A DNA stretch of 64,000 nucleotides, from contig CAYSQE010000002.1 of the NCBI GenBank assembly GCA_964433155.1, positions 62,001 to 126,000 on the forward strand, in the 5' to 3' direction. Shown here piece by piece: positions 34,323 to 42,657 of the stretch. The stretch's first letter is position 1; the number at the start of each line of letters is the position of its first letter. The notes under the pieces are model-generated. The model saw only the letters and a program-made list of their open reading frames with translations, did not search any database and was not told the DNA's origin. The position numbers and the translations under genes were made by a program. The DNA comes from 2-01-FULL-40-13 sp964433155. GTDB lineage: Bacteria > Patescibacteriota > Microgenomatia > UBA1406 > GWC2-37-13.

Positions 34323-34351
34323 TTGACAAAAGCATATTATATGCTTATAAT
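34323..34351 (+). promoter_or_regulatory. Consensus promoter of ATPase gene 1
   Basis: TTGACA (34323-34328), 17 nt, TATAAT (34346-34351): a perfect sigma-70 type promoter whose -10 ends 8 nt before the ATG at 34360. A second TTGACA stands at 34284. The flanking CTTGACAATT and CCTGCTATT words recur in front of ATPase gene 2. Confidence 0.75.
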
Positions 34352-34359
34352 AAAAGCAT

Positions 34360-35715
34360 ATGGATGATTTTTTATTTGCTAAACATAATCCCTGGTGGAA
34401 GTATAAGCAAGCCATAAAGCAAGATGTCAGCCTGCTTGAATATGAAAAGCAAAAATTTAAGCACAGACACCCTTTTATTGACAAATTTACAAATAAAGAC
34501 GGCATTTTTATTTTGCGCGGACCAAGGAGAATTGGCAAAACGACCCTTATAAAACTTATTATTGCAAAACTGTTAAAAACAGACACAACCCAGCCTAGGA
34601 ATATATTTTTTTATCCCTGTGATAGAATTTTTGACTTCAATAATCTTTATGACTTGATACTCAACTATTTAGGGCAAACTGATAAAGGAAAAAGGTATAT
34701 ATTTCTGGATGAGGTCAGTTTTGTCAAAGAATGGCAAAGAGCAATAAAAGATCTCTGGGACTCAGGTGATTTAAGTGGAGTAACAATGGTTCTAACAGGA
34801 TCGAACGCCTTGGACTTAAAAATATCCGCAGAGAGACTTCCCGGAAGAAGAGGTAAACTAGAGCAGATAGATATAGATTATTTCCCTTTGAGATTTGATG
34901 AATTCTTAAAGATGGTAAAAATAAAGAAGGACACACAAGAATTATTTATGGATTATGTAGTATGCGGAGGCTTTCCGCAAGCAATAAACGAATATTATAA
35001 GAACGGTTATATTCCAAATTATCTTTACGATGTTTATTTAAACTGGATCGAGGGGGATATTTATAAAGTTGGCAAGTCTGAAAAGCTAATGTATGAAATT
35101 CTTAAGGAAGTGATTAAACATCTAAGCAGTAATACAAGCTGGTATAAAATAGCTAAAAATACGAATATCGGATCCCATTCTACCGTACAGGACTATTTAG
35201 ATCTATTTGAGAAACTTTATCTTACATTTTATTTACATTTTTATTCTATAGAGCAAAAAAAATCTTACTTTAACAAGAATAAAAAGATTTATTTTAACGA
35301 TCCCGTAATTTTACATTCTGTAAAAGCAAAGATAGAAGGTTTTACAGATCAGTATTATGCCTATTCTCAGTCAACGGTTAAGGAACGGGTTTTTTTGTCA
35401 AGAATGGTTGAGGGTATAGTCGCAACACATGTGCGTCAAATAGGAGCAAGAGTCTATTACGGTAACTATAAGGGCAAGGAAATAGATTTGGTGATAGAGG
35501 AAAAAGGTAGGTTGTTACCGATTGAAGTAAAGTATCAAAATACCATTAGGGTAAACGAGTTTTCCTATTGGAATGAGAGTTTTCCTCTTGTTGTGATTAC
35601 AAAGTCCTTTTCTCTAAAAAGAGAAAACCTAATTTTTATCCCATTGGAGAACTTTCTGTCGAAGTTTAACAGTAGATATAAAGACGAATTTTTAGAGTCC
35701 AGGAATAGAAATTAG
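34360..35715 (+). CDS. AAA_14/DUF4143 ATPase, copy 1
   Basis: 451 aa. N-terminal AAA-type ATPase: Walker A RGPRRIGKTTL (about residues 50-60), Walker B KRYIFLDEVSFVKEW (about 109-123), sensor VLTGSNALDL. Then a winged-helix-like middle and the DUF4143 C-terminal part with a PD-(D/E)xK-like core: GKEIDLVIEEKG and LPIEVKY. Such proteins are frequent in prokaryotes with unknown function, often in variable gene regions; the nuclease-like fold suggests DNA association. Here it lies between two copies of the RGP 3' end, with its own strong promoter, and is related to the protein at 37143-38429. Confidence 0.82.
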   Translation: MDDFLFAKHNPWWKYKQAIKQDVSLLEYEKQKFKHRHPFIDKFTNKDGIFILRGPRRIGKTTLIKLIIAKLLKTDTTQPRNIFFYPCDRIFDFNNLYDLILNYLGQTDKGKRYIFLDEVSFVKEWQRAIKDLWDSGDLSGVTMVLTGSNALDLKISAERLPGRRGKLEQIDIDYFPLRFDEFLKMVKIKKDTQELFMDYVVCGGFPQAINEYYKNGYIPNYLYDVYLNWIEGDIYKVGKSEKLMYEILKEVIKHLSSNTSWYKIAKNTNIGSHSTVQDYLDLFEKLYLTFYLHFYSIEQKKSYFNKNKKIYFNDPVILHSVKAKIEGFTDQYYAYSQSTVKERVFLSRMVEGIVATHVRQIGARVYYGNYKGKEIDLVIEEKGRLLPIEVKYQNTIRVNEFSYWNESFPLVVITKSFSLKRENLIFIPLENFLSKFNSRYKDEFLESRNRN

Positions 35716-35757
35716 AGAAGCAATAATGAAAAAGTTGGATCAGAAGAATAATCAATT

Positions 35758-36058
35758 AAGCTATCCAAAAACTGGAATAATTGCCAAAAAAATTATTGAC
35801 CATTTGGGATACGCCGTTGTGAATGGTTCTCCTTTCATCGAACACAAAAAAGCGTCGAATGTATTTAAGAATTTACAAAAAGAAGCAAGAGGAATAGAGA
35901 CGAATGAAACTTTATATAAGTCCGTTCAAGCGGTTAAACTAAGATCTAATACCATGCGAGATTGTTATCTTGAGCTTACAGAGAAAACAAGCTTTCCCAG
36001 CGAAGAGTATTTTATTAAGCTCAAAAAAGCGATGAGGGTCTGGCTAAAACTGTTTTGA
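35758..36058 (+). pseudogene. RGP 3'-end fragment, copy 2
   Basis: Matches the C-terminal 93 or so codons of the intact RGP gene; 35816-36058 is base-for-base the same as 34030-34272. An ATG at 35726 opens the frame, but its first codons are unrelated to RGP, so this is a gene end without the catalytic DxD region. Its 5' part (35774-35815) follows copy 3 instead of copy 1: a mosaic typical of recombination between copies. Confidence 0.85.
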
Positions 36059-36060
36059 GA

Positions 36061-36434
36061 ATGAAGCTAGAATTTGCTTGAAGCCTCCAACTACTATCCT
36101 GTTAATTTTTTCTATATTGTTCCAGCGCATAAACATTCCCCGCTTCATAAGTTTATCAGTCTCAGAGGGTTCCAAATGATAGTTTTCTCCAATATCACTG
36201 ATTCTTTTTTATTTCTGTATTAGTATTTTAATAGTTCGATTAAAATAGTAACGGTGTAGGGATTTTTGTTTTTAAGCCGTCTCCAATATCAGCATGAGTT
36301 TGGAATGTATTCCAAGCCCAAACAATATTCTCCAAAATTCTTTTATCAAAATTAAGAGTAAAAGCAGGCATGGTTAGTGTATCGCTTGCTAAGCGGTGCT
36401 TGTTTTTGGATTGTTTTAGTTTTGATTTATTCAT
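36061..36434 (-). pseudogene. Degraded unrecognised gene
   Basis: A 64-codon ORF from ATG 36434 (MNKSKLKQSKNKHRLASD, RILENIVWAWNTFQTHADIGDGL) ends at 36240. Beyond it, in a different frame, the minus strand still reads as protein-like sequence (IGENYHLEPSETDKLMKRG, MRWNNIEKINRIV) up to the end of the RGP fragment. The pattern is of one gene broken by frameshift and stops. No family recognised. It fills the otherwise empty 400 bases before the VapBC-like pair. Confidence 0.35.
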
Positions 36435-36444
36435 ATGGTCATAT

Positions 36445-36450
36445 TATAAT
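36445..36450 (+). promoter_or_regulatory. -10 hexamer of the VapBC-like pair
   Basis: TATAAT ends 8 nt before the ATG at 36459, as for the other apparent leaderless genes. Confidence 0.5.
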
Positions 36451-36458
36451 TTAGTTCT

Positions 36459-36650
36459 ATGAATCAAACTGAAGTAATTAATCAAAATTACCTTATAAAA
36501 ATTGAACAGCTGGAAAAAGAGCTAGTTAAGTTAAAAAAAGGAAAAGGCTACAACGTCTTTAAAAAACCTTTTTCATTTAAAGGCGTCTTAAAAGGTGTAA
36601 AAATATCATTTAAAGATATAGAAAAGGCCAAAAAAAGTCTGTTTAGATAA
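36459..36650 (+). CDS. Small antitoxin-like protein (VapB position)
   Basis: 63 aa. An N-terminal coiled-coil-like helix (QNYLIKIEQLEKELVKLKKG) and a basic C-terminal part (FSFKGVLKGVKISFKDIEKAKKSLF). It has no recognisable AbrB, RHH or Phd DNA-binding domain, but its size and position 13 bases before a PIN toxin identify it as the likely antitoxin. The C-terminal half would be expected to wrap the toxin. Confidence 0.65.
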   Translation: MNQTEVINQNYLIKIEQLEKELVKLKKGKGYNVFKKPFSFKGVLKGVKISFKDIEKAKKSLFR

Positions 36651-36663
36651 TAAGCGTTAATAT

Positions 36664-37050
36664 ATGTATTATGTCGTCGACACCCACTCATTTATTTGGT
36701 ATTTAACTGACAGTCCACTGCTTTCTGAAAAGGCAAGGTCTTTGCTCAACAAAGCTGATCAAGGCAAAGTAACAATAGTTATACCGGCAATTGTAATTCT
36801 TGAGATGATAGATATCCTAGATAAAAAGAAAGCAAAATTCGAGTTTGAAAATCTAATCTCCAAAATTCAACAATCGAGCAATTTTATTTTCTCCGAACTT
36901 AATTGGAGTTTGGTTTTAGAGGTGAATAAATTAAAAGGATATAAAGATCTTCACGATAGAGTGATTGTGGCAACTGCCAAGATCTTTGACGCAAAGTTAA
37001 TTTCAAGAGATAGAGAGATAAAAGGAAGATACGCAGGCACCATATGGTAA
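36664..37050 (+). CDS. PIN-domain ribonuclease toxin (VapC-like)
   Basis: 128 aa, the normal size. PIN acidic residues are all present: VDTHSFIWYL (Asp6), VILEMIDIL (Glu), LHDRVIVATA (Asp) and SRDREI (Asp). VapC toxins cleave tRNA or rRNA. The last codons (TIW then TAA) run straight into a 47-bp repeat that also ends the third RGP fragment, so the stop codon region of this gene lies at a recombination junction. Confidence 0.85.
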   Translation: MYYVVDTHSFIWYLTDSPLLSEKARSLLNKADQGKVTIVIPAIVILEMIDILDKKKAKFEFENLISKIQQSSNFIFSELNWSLVLEVNKLKGYKDLHDRVIVATAKIFDAKLISRDREIKGRYAGTIW

Positions 37051-37090
37051 TTTGGGACAGGGTATTCTGATAAAAATCAAGCTTGACAAT
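37044..37090 (+). repeat. 47-bp direct repeat, left copy (before ATPase 2)
   Basis: Starts ATGGTAATTTGGGACAGG and ends TGACAAT; 45 of 47 bases match 38704-38750. In the right copy it encodes the end of the RGP tail (MVIWDRLF). Here it is out of context, immediately after the PIN gene. The two copies bracket ATPase gene 2. Confidence 0.85.
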
Positions 37091-37111
37091 TAAATATAAC
37101 CCTGCTATTAT
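37083..37111 (+). promoter_or_regulatory. Promoter of ATPase gene 2
   Basis: TTGACA (37083-37088), 17 nt, TATTAT (37106-37111), 31 nt before the ATG at 37143. The -35 lies inside the 47-bp repeat, so the insertion joint supplies half of the promoter. Confidence 0.6.
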
Positions 37112-37142
37112 TTAAATATATTAAATTTTAACCCTACTAAAT

Positions 37143-38429
37143 ATGATGAAGATCTACCCCCGCGATGTTAAAAAAAAACTTTATCCCTACCTGAAAAGAA
37201 AAGAAATCATTGCGATTAAAGGGCCAAGACAATCTGGCAAGACAACGTTACTGATGGAGTTATTTAAAGAGCTATCTTCTAAAAAAAAATGCTTATTTCT
37301 TACTTTCGAAAAAAGAACCGATCTTGAACTTTTCGAAAGTGATATTGAAAGTTTTAAAAAGCTGTATACCCAACAATATCAGGTAATACTCATCGACGAA
37401 TTTCAGTATGCTAAAAAAGGAGGGGAAAAACTTAAATATATCTATGATACGACCAGTTGTAAATTTATCATTTCGGGATCTTCATCGTTAGAGTTAACCA
37501 GCGAGACAGGTAAATATTTGGTAGGAAGGATTCTATTTTTCGAGCTCTTTCCTTTTTCATTTAAAGAGTTTTTACAGGCAAGAGATGATTCTATGGCAAA
37601 GTTAATCGAGCAAACTCGGTATACAATAGACTCGTTGTTTCTCTCACAAAAAACCAAGTTTTCTACAAAGTTACCCATACGATCTGAAGGTCTAAGAATG
37701 AAGTATAACGAACTGTTAGAACAATATATTCTTTTTGGCGGATATCCGGCCGTCTGTACGGCTCCTAAAGAAGAAAGAAAAATTCTTTTAAAAGGCATTT
37801 TGGAAACGTACCTTTTACGAGATATTAATTCTCTTCTTCAGTTGGCGACTGAAGAAGAGCTTACTGCGCTTGCTCGATTTTTAGGACTTCAGATTGGCAA
37901 TCTCATCGTTTATCAAGAGCTGTCAACCTCGTCTCGTCTCTCCTTTTCGAATCTTCGAAAACATCTAAAAATCTTGAAGGAGACCTATATTATCGATATT
38001 CTTTATCCTTATTATCGAAATAAGCGCACAGAATTAGTAAAAAACCCGAAGGTCTATTTTGTAGACACTGGTTTTAGAAATATGCTCATAGATAATTTTT
38101 CTAGTTTGAAAACCCGTACCGACGCAGGAGCTCTTTTTGAAAACTATGTTTTCTCTCAGCTTAAAAGAAAACTGTCAGCTTTTTCCAGCATCAAATTCTG
38201 GAGAACCAAAAGCCAAGCAGAGGTTGATTTTGTTGTCGAGAAAGGAGGTAAGGTTTTGCCTGTCGAGGTTAAGTATTCTTTAGGGGAGAGTATAAGCGTA
38301 GGTAAAAGCTTTCACAGTTTTGTTGAAAAATATCAACCGAATCATGCGTTCGTTATTACTCTTAACCATTGGAACAAAATAAAAATAAGAAATACATATG
38401 TGTATTTTATTCCAGGATTTTACCTATGA
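37143..38429 (+). CDS. AAA_14/DUF4143 ATPase, copy 2
   Basis: 428 aa. Walker A KGPRQSGKTTLL (about residues 25-36), Walker B VILIDEFQYAKKG (about 81-93), sensor FIISGSSSLEL; the middle has LEQYILFGGYPAV, and the DUF4143 end has QAEVDFVVEKGG and LPVEVKYS, a PD-(D/E)xK-like core. Same architecture as the protein at 34360 but clearly diverged, so not a recent tandem copy. It lies between 47-bp direct repeats and is followed directly by an RGP 3' fragment. The first residues could begin at either of two adjacent ATGs (37143, 37146). Confidence 0.82.
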   Translation: MMKIYPRDVKKKLYPYLKRKEIIAIKGPRQSGKTTLLMELFKELSSKKKCLFLTFEKRTDLELFESDIESFKKLYTQQYQVILIDEFQYAKKGGEKLKYIYDTTSCKFIISGSSSLELTSETGKYLVGRILFFELFPFSFKEFLQARDDSMAKLIEQTRYTIDSLFLSQKTKFSTKLPIRSEGLRMKYNELLEQYILFGGYPAVCTAPKEERKILLKGILETYLLRDINSLLQLATEEELTALARFLGLQIGNLIVYQELSTSSRLSFSNLRKHLKILKETYIIDILYPYYRNKRTELVKNPKVYFVDTGFRNMLIDNFSSLKTRTDAGALFENYVFSQLKRKLSAFSSIKFWRTKSQAEVDFVVEKGGKVLPVEVKYSLGESISVGKSFHSFVEKYQPNHAFVITLNHWNKIKIRNTYVYFIPGFYL

Positions 38430-38434
38430 AAAAT

Positions 38435-38730
38435 GACATCTGGCAGACATTTTTGCCAAAAAAATTATTGACCATTTGGGATACGCCGTTGTGAATGGTT
38501 CTCCTTTCATCGAACACAAAAAAGCGTCGAATGTATTTAAGAATTTACAAAAAGAAGCAAAAGGAATTGAGCTAAATGAAGATCTATATAAGTCAGTACA
38601 AAACGTTATATTAACGTCTAAAAATATTAAAGAATGTTATCATGAGCTTGCGGAGAAAACGAAATTTTCTAAGGAAGACTATTTTATTAGTTTAAAAAAT
38701 GCCATGGTAATTTGGGACAGGCTATTCTGA
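38435..38730 (+). pseudogene. RGP 3'-end fragment, copy 3
   Basis: Begins within ATCTGGCAGACATTTTTGCC (the DIWAGIFAKK region of RGP, with a one-base deletion) right after the ATPase 2 stop. It is identical to copy 2 from AAAAAAATTATTGACC up to AAAGAAGCAA, then diverges: GIELNEDLYKSVQNV and AMVIWDRLF, compared with GIETNETLYKSVQAV and AMRVWLKLF. Its second half therefore comes from a different RGP allele. No catalytic part. Confidence 0.82.
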
Positions 38731-38750
38731 TAAAAATCAAGCCTGACAAT
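38704..38750 (+). repeat. 47-bp direct repeat, right copy
   Basis: Covers the last eight codons of RGP fragment 3 plus 23 downstream bases; pairs with 37044-37090 (two mismatches). Confidence 0.85.
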
Positions 38751-38799
38751 AGAAACTTAGAGCAGTTTTTTAGTTAAAATGATCTAATTTAATATATTT

Positions 38800-39849
38800 A
38801 TGAGTGTAGCTTTAATTACAGGAGCAGCCGGGCTGGTAGGAAGCGAAAGTTGTGAATTTTTTCATAAGAGAGGATTTAACATTATTGGAATTGATAATGA
38901 TCTTCGAGCCTATTTCTTTGGTAAAGACGGATCGACAACAAATAATCTTAGATACTTAGAGAAAAAGCTAAAACATTTTATTAATTACAAGATAGATATC
39001 AAAGATACAATAAGTGTAGAAAAAATTTTTAAGAGATATAAAAAAAACATTTCCATTGTTATCCACACAGCTGCCCAACCATCACACGAATGGGCAAACA
39101 AAAAACCACTGGAAGATTTTAATATAAATACCCAAGCGACAATCTATCTTCTTGAAATGGTTAGGAAGTATTCACCCGACGCCTGTTTTATATTTATGAG
39201 TTCAAATAAAGTTTACGGAGATACTGTTAATAAACTTCCACTGATTGAGTTAGAGAAGAGATGGGAATTAGTTTCTAACCATAAGTATTATAAAAACGGA
39301 GTAGATGAAAGCATGTCGATCGATCAATCAACTCATAGTATATATGGAGCGAACAAACTTTCGGCCGATATTTTTGTCCAAGAATACGGTCTTAATTTTG
39401 GTATTAAAACGGTTTCATTTAGATGCGGTTGTATTACTGGGTCAAGACACGCAGGAGTCAAAGAGCACGGTTTTTTGGCATATCTAGTGAAGTGCGTAAT
39501 GACGAATCGTCACTATTCTATTTATGGATATAAAGGGAAACAGGTAAGGGATAATATACACCCAGTTGATTTAAATAATGCATTCTGGGAATTTTTTTCT
39601 AGACCTAAAATTGGCTCTGTTTATAACATCGGTGGGTCAAGATTGACTAGTTGTTCTATTTTAGAAGCGATTGAATTAATATCATTATTCACTGGTAAAG
39701 ATATCAACCCGACTTATGTAAATAGACCACGAAGAGGGGATCATATCTGGTGGATAAGTGATATGGGACGTTTTAAAAAGGATTATCCTAAGTGGCACTT
39801 AAAATATAATTTGCAAGACATTATCAGAGAAATACTTGAGAACTATTAA
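38800..39849 (+). CDS. SDR-family nucleotide-sugar epimerase, CDP-paratose 2-epimerase-like
   Basis: 349 aa. Extended short-chain dehydrogenase: NAD motif ITGAAGLVGS (residues 6-15), IGIDNDLRAYFFGKDGST (the loop typical of CDP-paratose 2-epimerase/RfbE relatives), MSSNKVYG and catalytic YGANK with the preceding Ser/Thr. It would produce a rare nucleotide sugar such as a 3,6-dideoxyhexose or related isomer for the surface glycan. Related enzymes act on CDP-sugars, but the nucleotide is not proven here. It follows the ATPase/RGP segment and heads the next gene pair. Confidence 0.8.
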   Translation: MSVALITGAAGLVGSESCEFFHKRGFNIIGIDNDLRAYFFGKDGSTTNNLRYLEKKLKHFINYKIDIKDTISVEKIFKRYKKNISIVIHTAAQPSHEWANKKPLEDFNINTQATIYLLEMVRKYSPDACFIFMSSNKVYGDTVNKLPLIELEKRWELVSNHKYYKNGVDESMSIDQSTHSIYGANKLSADIFVQEYGLNFGIKTVSFRCGCITGSRHAGVKEHGFLAYLVKCVMTNRHYSIYGYKGKQVRDNIHPVDLNNAFWEFFSRPKIGSVYNIGGSRLTSCSILEAIELISLFTGKDINPTYVNRPRRGDHIWWISDMGRFKKDYPKWHLKYNLQDIIREILENY

Positions 39850-39861
39850 TTAATAAAGATT

Positions 39862-40335
39862 ATGTCTAAAACAAACTCCCTAGGACTTCTTTGTAATAAA
39901 TTATCCACCGCCAATATTATGGTCTATCATTATGAGAATAGAAAATGGTGGGATAGGAAAAAGGTAACAAGTACATCTAAAATGATAGATGAGTGGGATA
40001 AGTTGTCAAGGACGTGGTGTGAAAGAAGAAATAAAGTAAAAAATGAGATTGATAGTCTTTTTGCATCAAAAATTAATCAAAAGGAAACGTATAATAAAAG
40101 AAACGACACGCGAAGAAAAAAGATACCGTTCCAGGTCTTACCGCTTTCTTTAATAATTGATATGCTAACGATTGAAAATATAAAGATATATGATCTGCGG
40201 AAAAAAAAACAATTAAACTTAGCAAAAAAAGCCCAAATTAAAAAGAACGGGCTTATTAAATTAATTGATAAAACAATAGAAGATGTTATAAAAACAGGAA
40301 AATACGAATTTGAGCCCGAGGTAAGAACTTTCTAA
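39862..40335 (+). CDS. DUF4254-like helical protein of glycan loci
   Basis: 157 aa, helical and basic. LGLLCNKLSTANIMVYHYENR and CERRNKVKNEIDSLF resemble DUF4254 proteins, where a RND-x-IExID segment follows a helix with a conserved LWHLED-like core; such genes occur inside exopolysaccharide clusters without a known activity. It starts 12 bases after the epimerase and overlaps the convergent truncated glycosyltransferase by 4 bases. Confidence 0.5.
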   Translation: MSKTNSLGLLCNKLSTANIMVYHYENRKWWDRKKVTSTSKMIDEWDKLSRTWCERRNKVKNEIDSLFASKINQKETYNKRNDTRRKKIPFQVLPLSLIIDMLTIENIKIYDLRKKKQLNLAKKAQIKKNGLIKLIDKTIEDVIKTGKYEFEPEVRTF

Positions 40336-40859
40336 CAATAAAATTTATTTAAAGAATCTTTAAAATTAAAAACTTTGCTTTCTAAATTATTCTTTTTGCT
40401 CTTAAAATACGGCCTAACTTTTTCTACGCCCCTGTTTTTATCAACATAGTATACAAAGACTAAATTTTTTTGAAAAACATTTTTGTAGAAATTGTGTTTA
40501 AGTAATTGCTGTTTATTATTAAAATCAAAGACTAAAATATTCCAGTCAGTAAAATTATGCAAAAAATAAAAGGAAGGCTCCATAATCCACAGTATGGAAT
40601 GCTTATGATATTTTTTAAAAAAAAACTTGAGAAAAAGATTTAAAATCTTATCATTGAATTGGTTTATTAGATGAAATCTTTTTCCTGGAAAGATCACTTT
40701 TTGATAGACGACTTCCTCTGCCGGAGTATCGGTTTTCAATATATCAATGATATAACTAAGAAGTTTTATAAAGTTGATAAAAGAAAATTTTTCCTCGATA
40801 ACAAAGCTACTTTTATAATATTTATCTCTATAGCAAAAAAAAATAATCTTCTTATTCAT
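40332..40859 (-). CDS. Glycosyltransferase N-terminal-half-like protein
   Basis: 175 aa. The order of beta/alpha elements (KKIIFFCYRDKYY, VIFPGKRFHLIN, HSILWIMEPSFYFLH, WNILVFDFNN) is like the N-terminal Rossmann domain of GT-B enzymes that begin with a short strand and later read a YHPS-like segment; the C-terminal donor-binding domain is absent, so it is either truncated or a stand-alone acceptor domain. It starts exactly at the stop of the upstream GT2 gene (1-base overlap) and is likely co-translated with it. Confidence 0.4.
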   Translation of the reverse strand: MNKKIIFFCYRDKYYKSSFVIEEKFSFINFIKLLSYIIDILKTDTPAEEVVYQKVIFPGKRFHLINQFNDKILNLFLKFFFKKYHKHSILWIMEPSFYFLHNFTDWNILVFDFNNKQQLLKHNFYKNVFQKNLVFVYYVDKNRGVEKVRPYFKSKKNNLESKVFNFKDSLNKFYC

Positions 40860-41704
40860 TAGATTTTTACTTCTTCAACTTTTTCTTCCAGACAACCAAA
40901 TTTCTGTCTACTATCAAAAAATACGGTAGAGTTGAACAAATTCCAACCTGTCTGGGTAATTTTATCCAAGGTCCGCTCATGTGGTAGATGACATGTAATA
41001 AAATTACTGTCGAACCAAATTTTTCCTCCACTCCTAGAAAACCGCTTATAAAACTCAATTTCTTCCCAACCTCTTACTCTCAAATTTTGGTTCAAACCAC
41101 CGAGTCTTAAAAAAAATTTTTTATTTAAAAGAGTACAAAAAAAAAGATATGGATAATTCTTTTCGTTTATTCGATAATAAAAATCTGATAATCGCTTATT
41201 CGACAAATTGAACCCAGTTTGTTCTAGTAGTGAAAGGAGAGAATCTACATTTTCCTTTCCCTTAAATTGGTCGGCACTAATATTTCCTTTTTTATCAACA
41301 ATGCTTTTTGTTGCGTAAACTGGGCCACAGTACCAAAATTTAAATTTATTGGTAAATGTAAATTTTATCGCAGTATCAATTGTTTCCCCAATATTTAACA
41401 TCTCGGGTTCACAAAAGAGTAAATATTCTCCTTCGGCACGAGAAGCTAAAAAGTTTCTTCTTGTTACGCTGTGGGAGACCTTCTTTTTACCTGGTATAAT
41501 ACAACATTCAATTTTCGAAAAATTCGTTTTATATTTTTTAATAATACTTAGCAAGTCTTCAATCTCGGGACAATCAATCAAGATTTGTAATTCAATCAAA
41601 TTTCTATCGTAAGATTGTCTTTGGATTGATTTCATTGAAATCTCAAACTGTCTTTTCCTGAATGGTCCTATTGTGATTAAGATAGAAATTTTTGGCTTAC
41701 TCAT
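40859..41704 (-). CDS. GT2-like glycosyltransferase
   Basis: 281 aa. GT-A elements: KISILITIGPFRKRQFEISM, LIDCPEIEDLL, SRAEGEYLLFCEPEM in the place of the DxD strand (ExEM instead of a clear DxD) and LRLGGLNQNLRVRGWEEIEFYKRF with the acidic catalytic region near residue 215. It transfers a sugar to the growing glycan in the cytosol. Divergent from the GT2 gene at 41729. Confidence 0.72.
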   Translation of the reverse strand: MSKPKISILITIGPFRKRQFEISMKSIQRQSYDRNLIELQILIDCPEIEDLLSIIKKYKTNFSKIECCIIPGKKKVSHSVTRRNFLASRAEGEYLLFCEPEMLNIGETIDTAIKFTFTNKFKFWYCGPVYATKSIVDKKGNISADQFKGKENVDSLLSLLEQTGFNLSNKRLSDFYYRINEKNYPYLFFCTLLNKKFFLRLGGLNQNLRVRGWEEIEFYKRFSRSGGKIWFDSNFITCHLPHERTLDKITQTGWNLFNSTVFFDSRQKFGCLEEKVEEVKI

Positions 41705-41714
41705 AATGAAAAAG

Positions 41715-41720
41715 TATAAT
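41715..41720 (+). promoter_or_regulatory. -10 hexamer before GT2 gene 41729
   Basis: TATAAT ends 8 nt before the ATG; AGGAAG between them could also act as a weak ribosome binding site. Confidence 0.45.
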
Positions 41721-41728
41721 AGGAAGAA

Positions 41729-42652
41729 ATGAAAGTATCCATTATCTTACCAACTTATGATCGTCCGAAAGACATTATACCTTGTTTAATGTCTATAATT
41801 AATAATAAGTTCAAAGATTATGAGGTATTAGTTGTAGATCAAAGTCGAGGTTATGAAATTGAGAAGTATATTTTTGGTTTGTCGTTAGATAAAATCAGGC
41901 ACTTAAGATGCCCTAAAGCCGGCAAAGCCTTTGCACTTAATTTTGGTATAGTAAGAAGTAAAGGAGAAATAATTGTATTTACTGACGATGACTGTATTGT
42001 TAATAAAAACTGGCTTTCTGCAATTTATGGTTCATTTCAAAAATATGCTGAGATTGCTGCGGTAACCGGAAGATCATTGCCATTTCGGCCCAGAAAGCAT
42101 CCAAATGAGATTTGTCCAATAACCTTTCAAAGACGGGAAAAAAGAAAGATGATTACCAGACTGTCTTTTCATGCTACGAAAATAGGTTTCGGAAACAACT
42201 TCGCAATTAAAAAAAGGTCTTTAGAACAGATAGGAGGATTTAAAGAATGGTTAAGTCCCAGTGGAAAACCTATTTGTAATGCGGAAGACGCTGAGATTTT
42301 ACTGCGACTTCTCTATTATAAACAAAAGATACTGTACAACAAGGACTCGATAGTGTATCACAATAGATGGTTAACTCCAGAACAATATCAAAATCAACTG
42401 TTGTGGTACCATTGTGGTGAGTTAGCTTGCTATGGTTATTTTGCTTTCCAAGGACATTTTTTTGCTAAGCGTATTGTCCTAAGAAGTCTGCGATTAACTT
42501 GGGATAAAATCAGAGGATTCTTAAGTTTTAGCTTACGGTTAAAAAAGAGTCCTATAAAGATAGGATATCTCCTAGCCGAAATATACGTTAAACTCCGAGG
42601 ACTCTTGATCGGATACTATTTTTCGCAACAAGATGTACTACAAATAAATTGA
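41729..42652 (+). CDS. GT2-family glycosyltransferase
   Basis: 307 aa. Typical GT2: VSIILPTYDRPKDI, VLVVDQSRG, GEIIVFTDDDCIV (DxD site, about residues 82-90), FGNNFAIKKRSLEQIGGF and NAEDAEILLRLL (ED catalytic motif). The end is amphipathic and may touch the membrane. One of several sugar transferases building the repeat unit of the island. Convergent with the ABC transporter operon, 5 bases apart. Confidence 0.85.
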   Translation: MKVSIILPTYDRPKDIIPCLMSIINNKFKDYEVLVVDQSRGYEIEKYIFGLSLDKIRHLRCPKAGKAFALNFGIVRSKGEIIVFTDDDCIVNKNWLSAIYGSFQKYAEIAAVTGRSLPFRPRKHPNEICPITFQRREKRKMITRLSFHATKIGFGNNFAIKKRSLEQIGGFKEWLSPSGKPICNAEDAEILLRLLYYKQKILYNKDSIVYHNRWLTPEQYQNQLLWYHCGELACYGYFAFQGHFFAKRIVLRSLRLTWDKIRGFLSFSLRLKKSPIKIGYLLAEIYVKLRGLLIGYYFSQQDVLQIN

Positions 42653-42657
42653 CGTAT

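Noticed and set aside
35726..36058. Independent 110-aa protein-coding gene
   Set aside because: Most of it is an exact copy of the end of the RGP gene; it has no catalytic part and its first codons look accidental.
38476..38730. Independent 84-aa gene
   Set aside because: Same reason: an RGP gene end starting in mid-domain.
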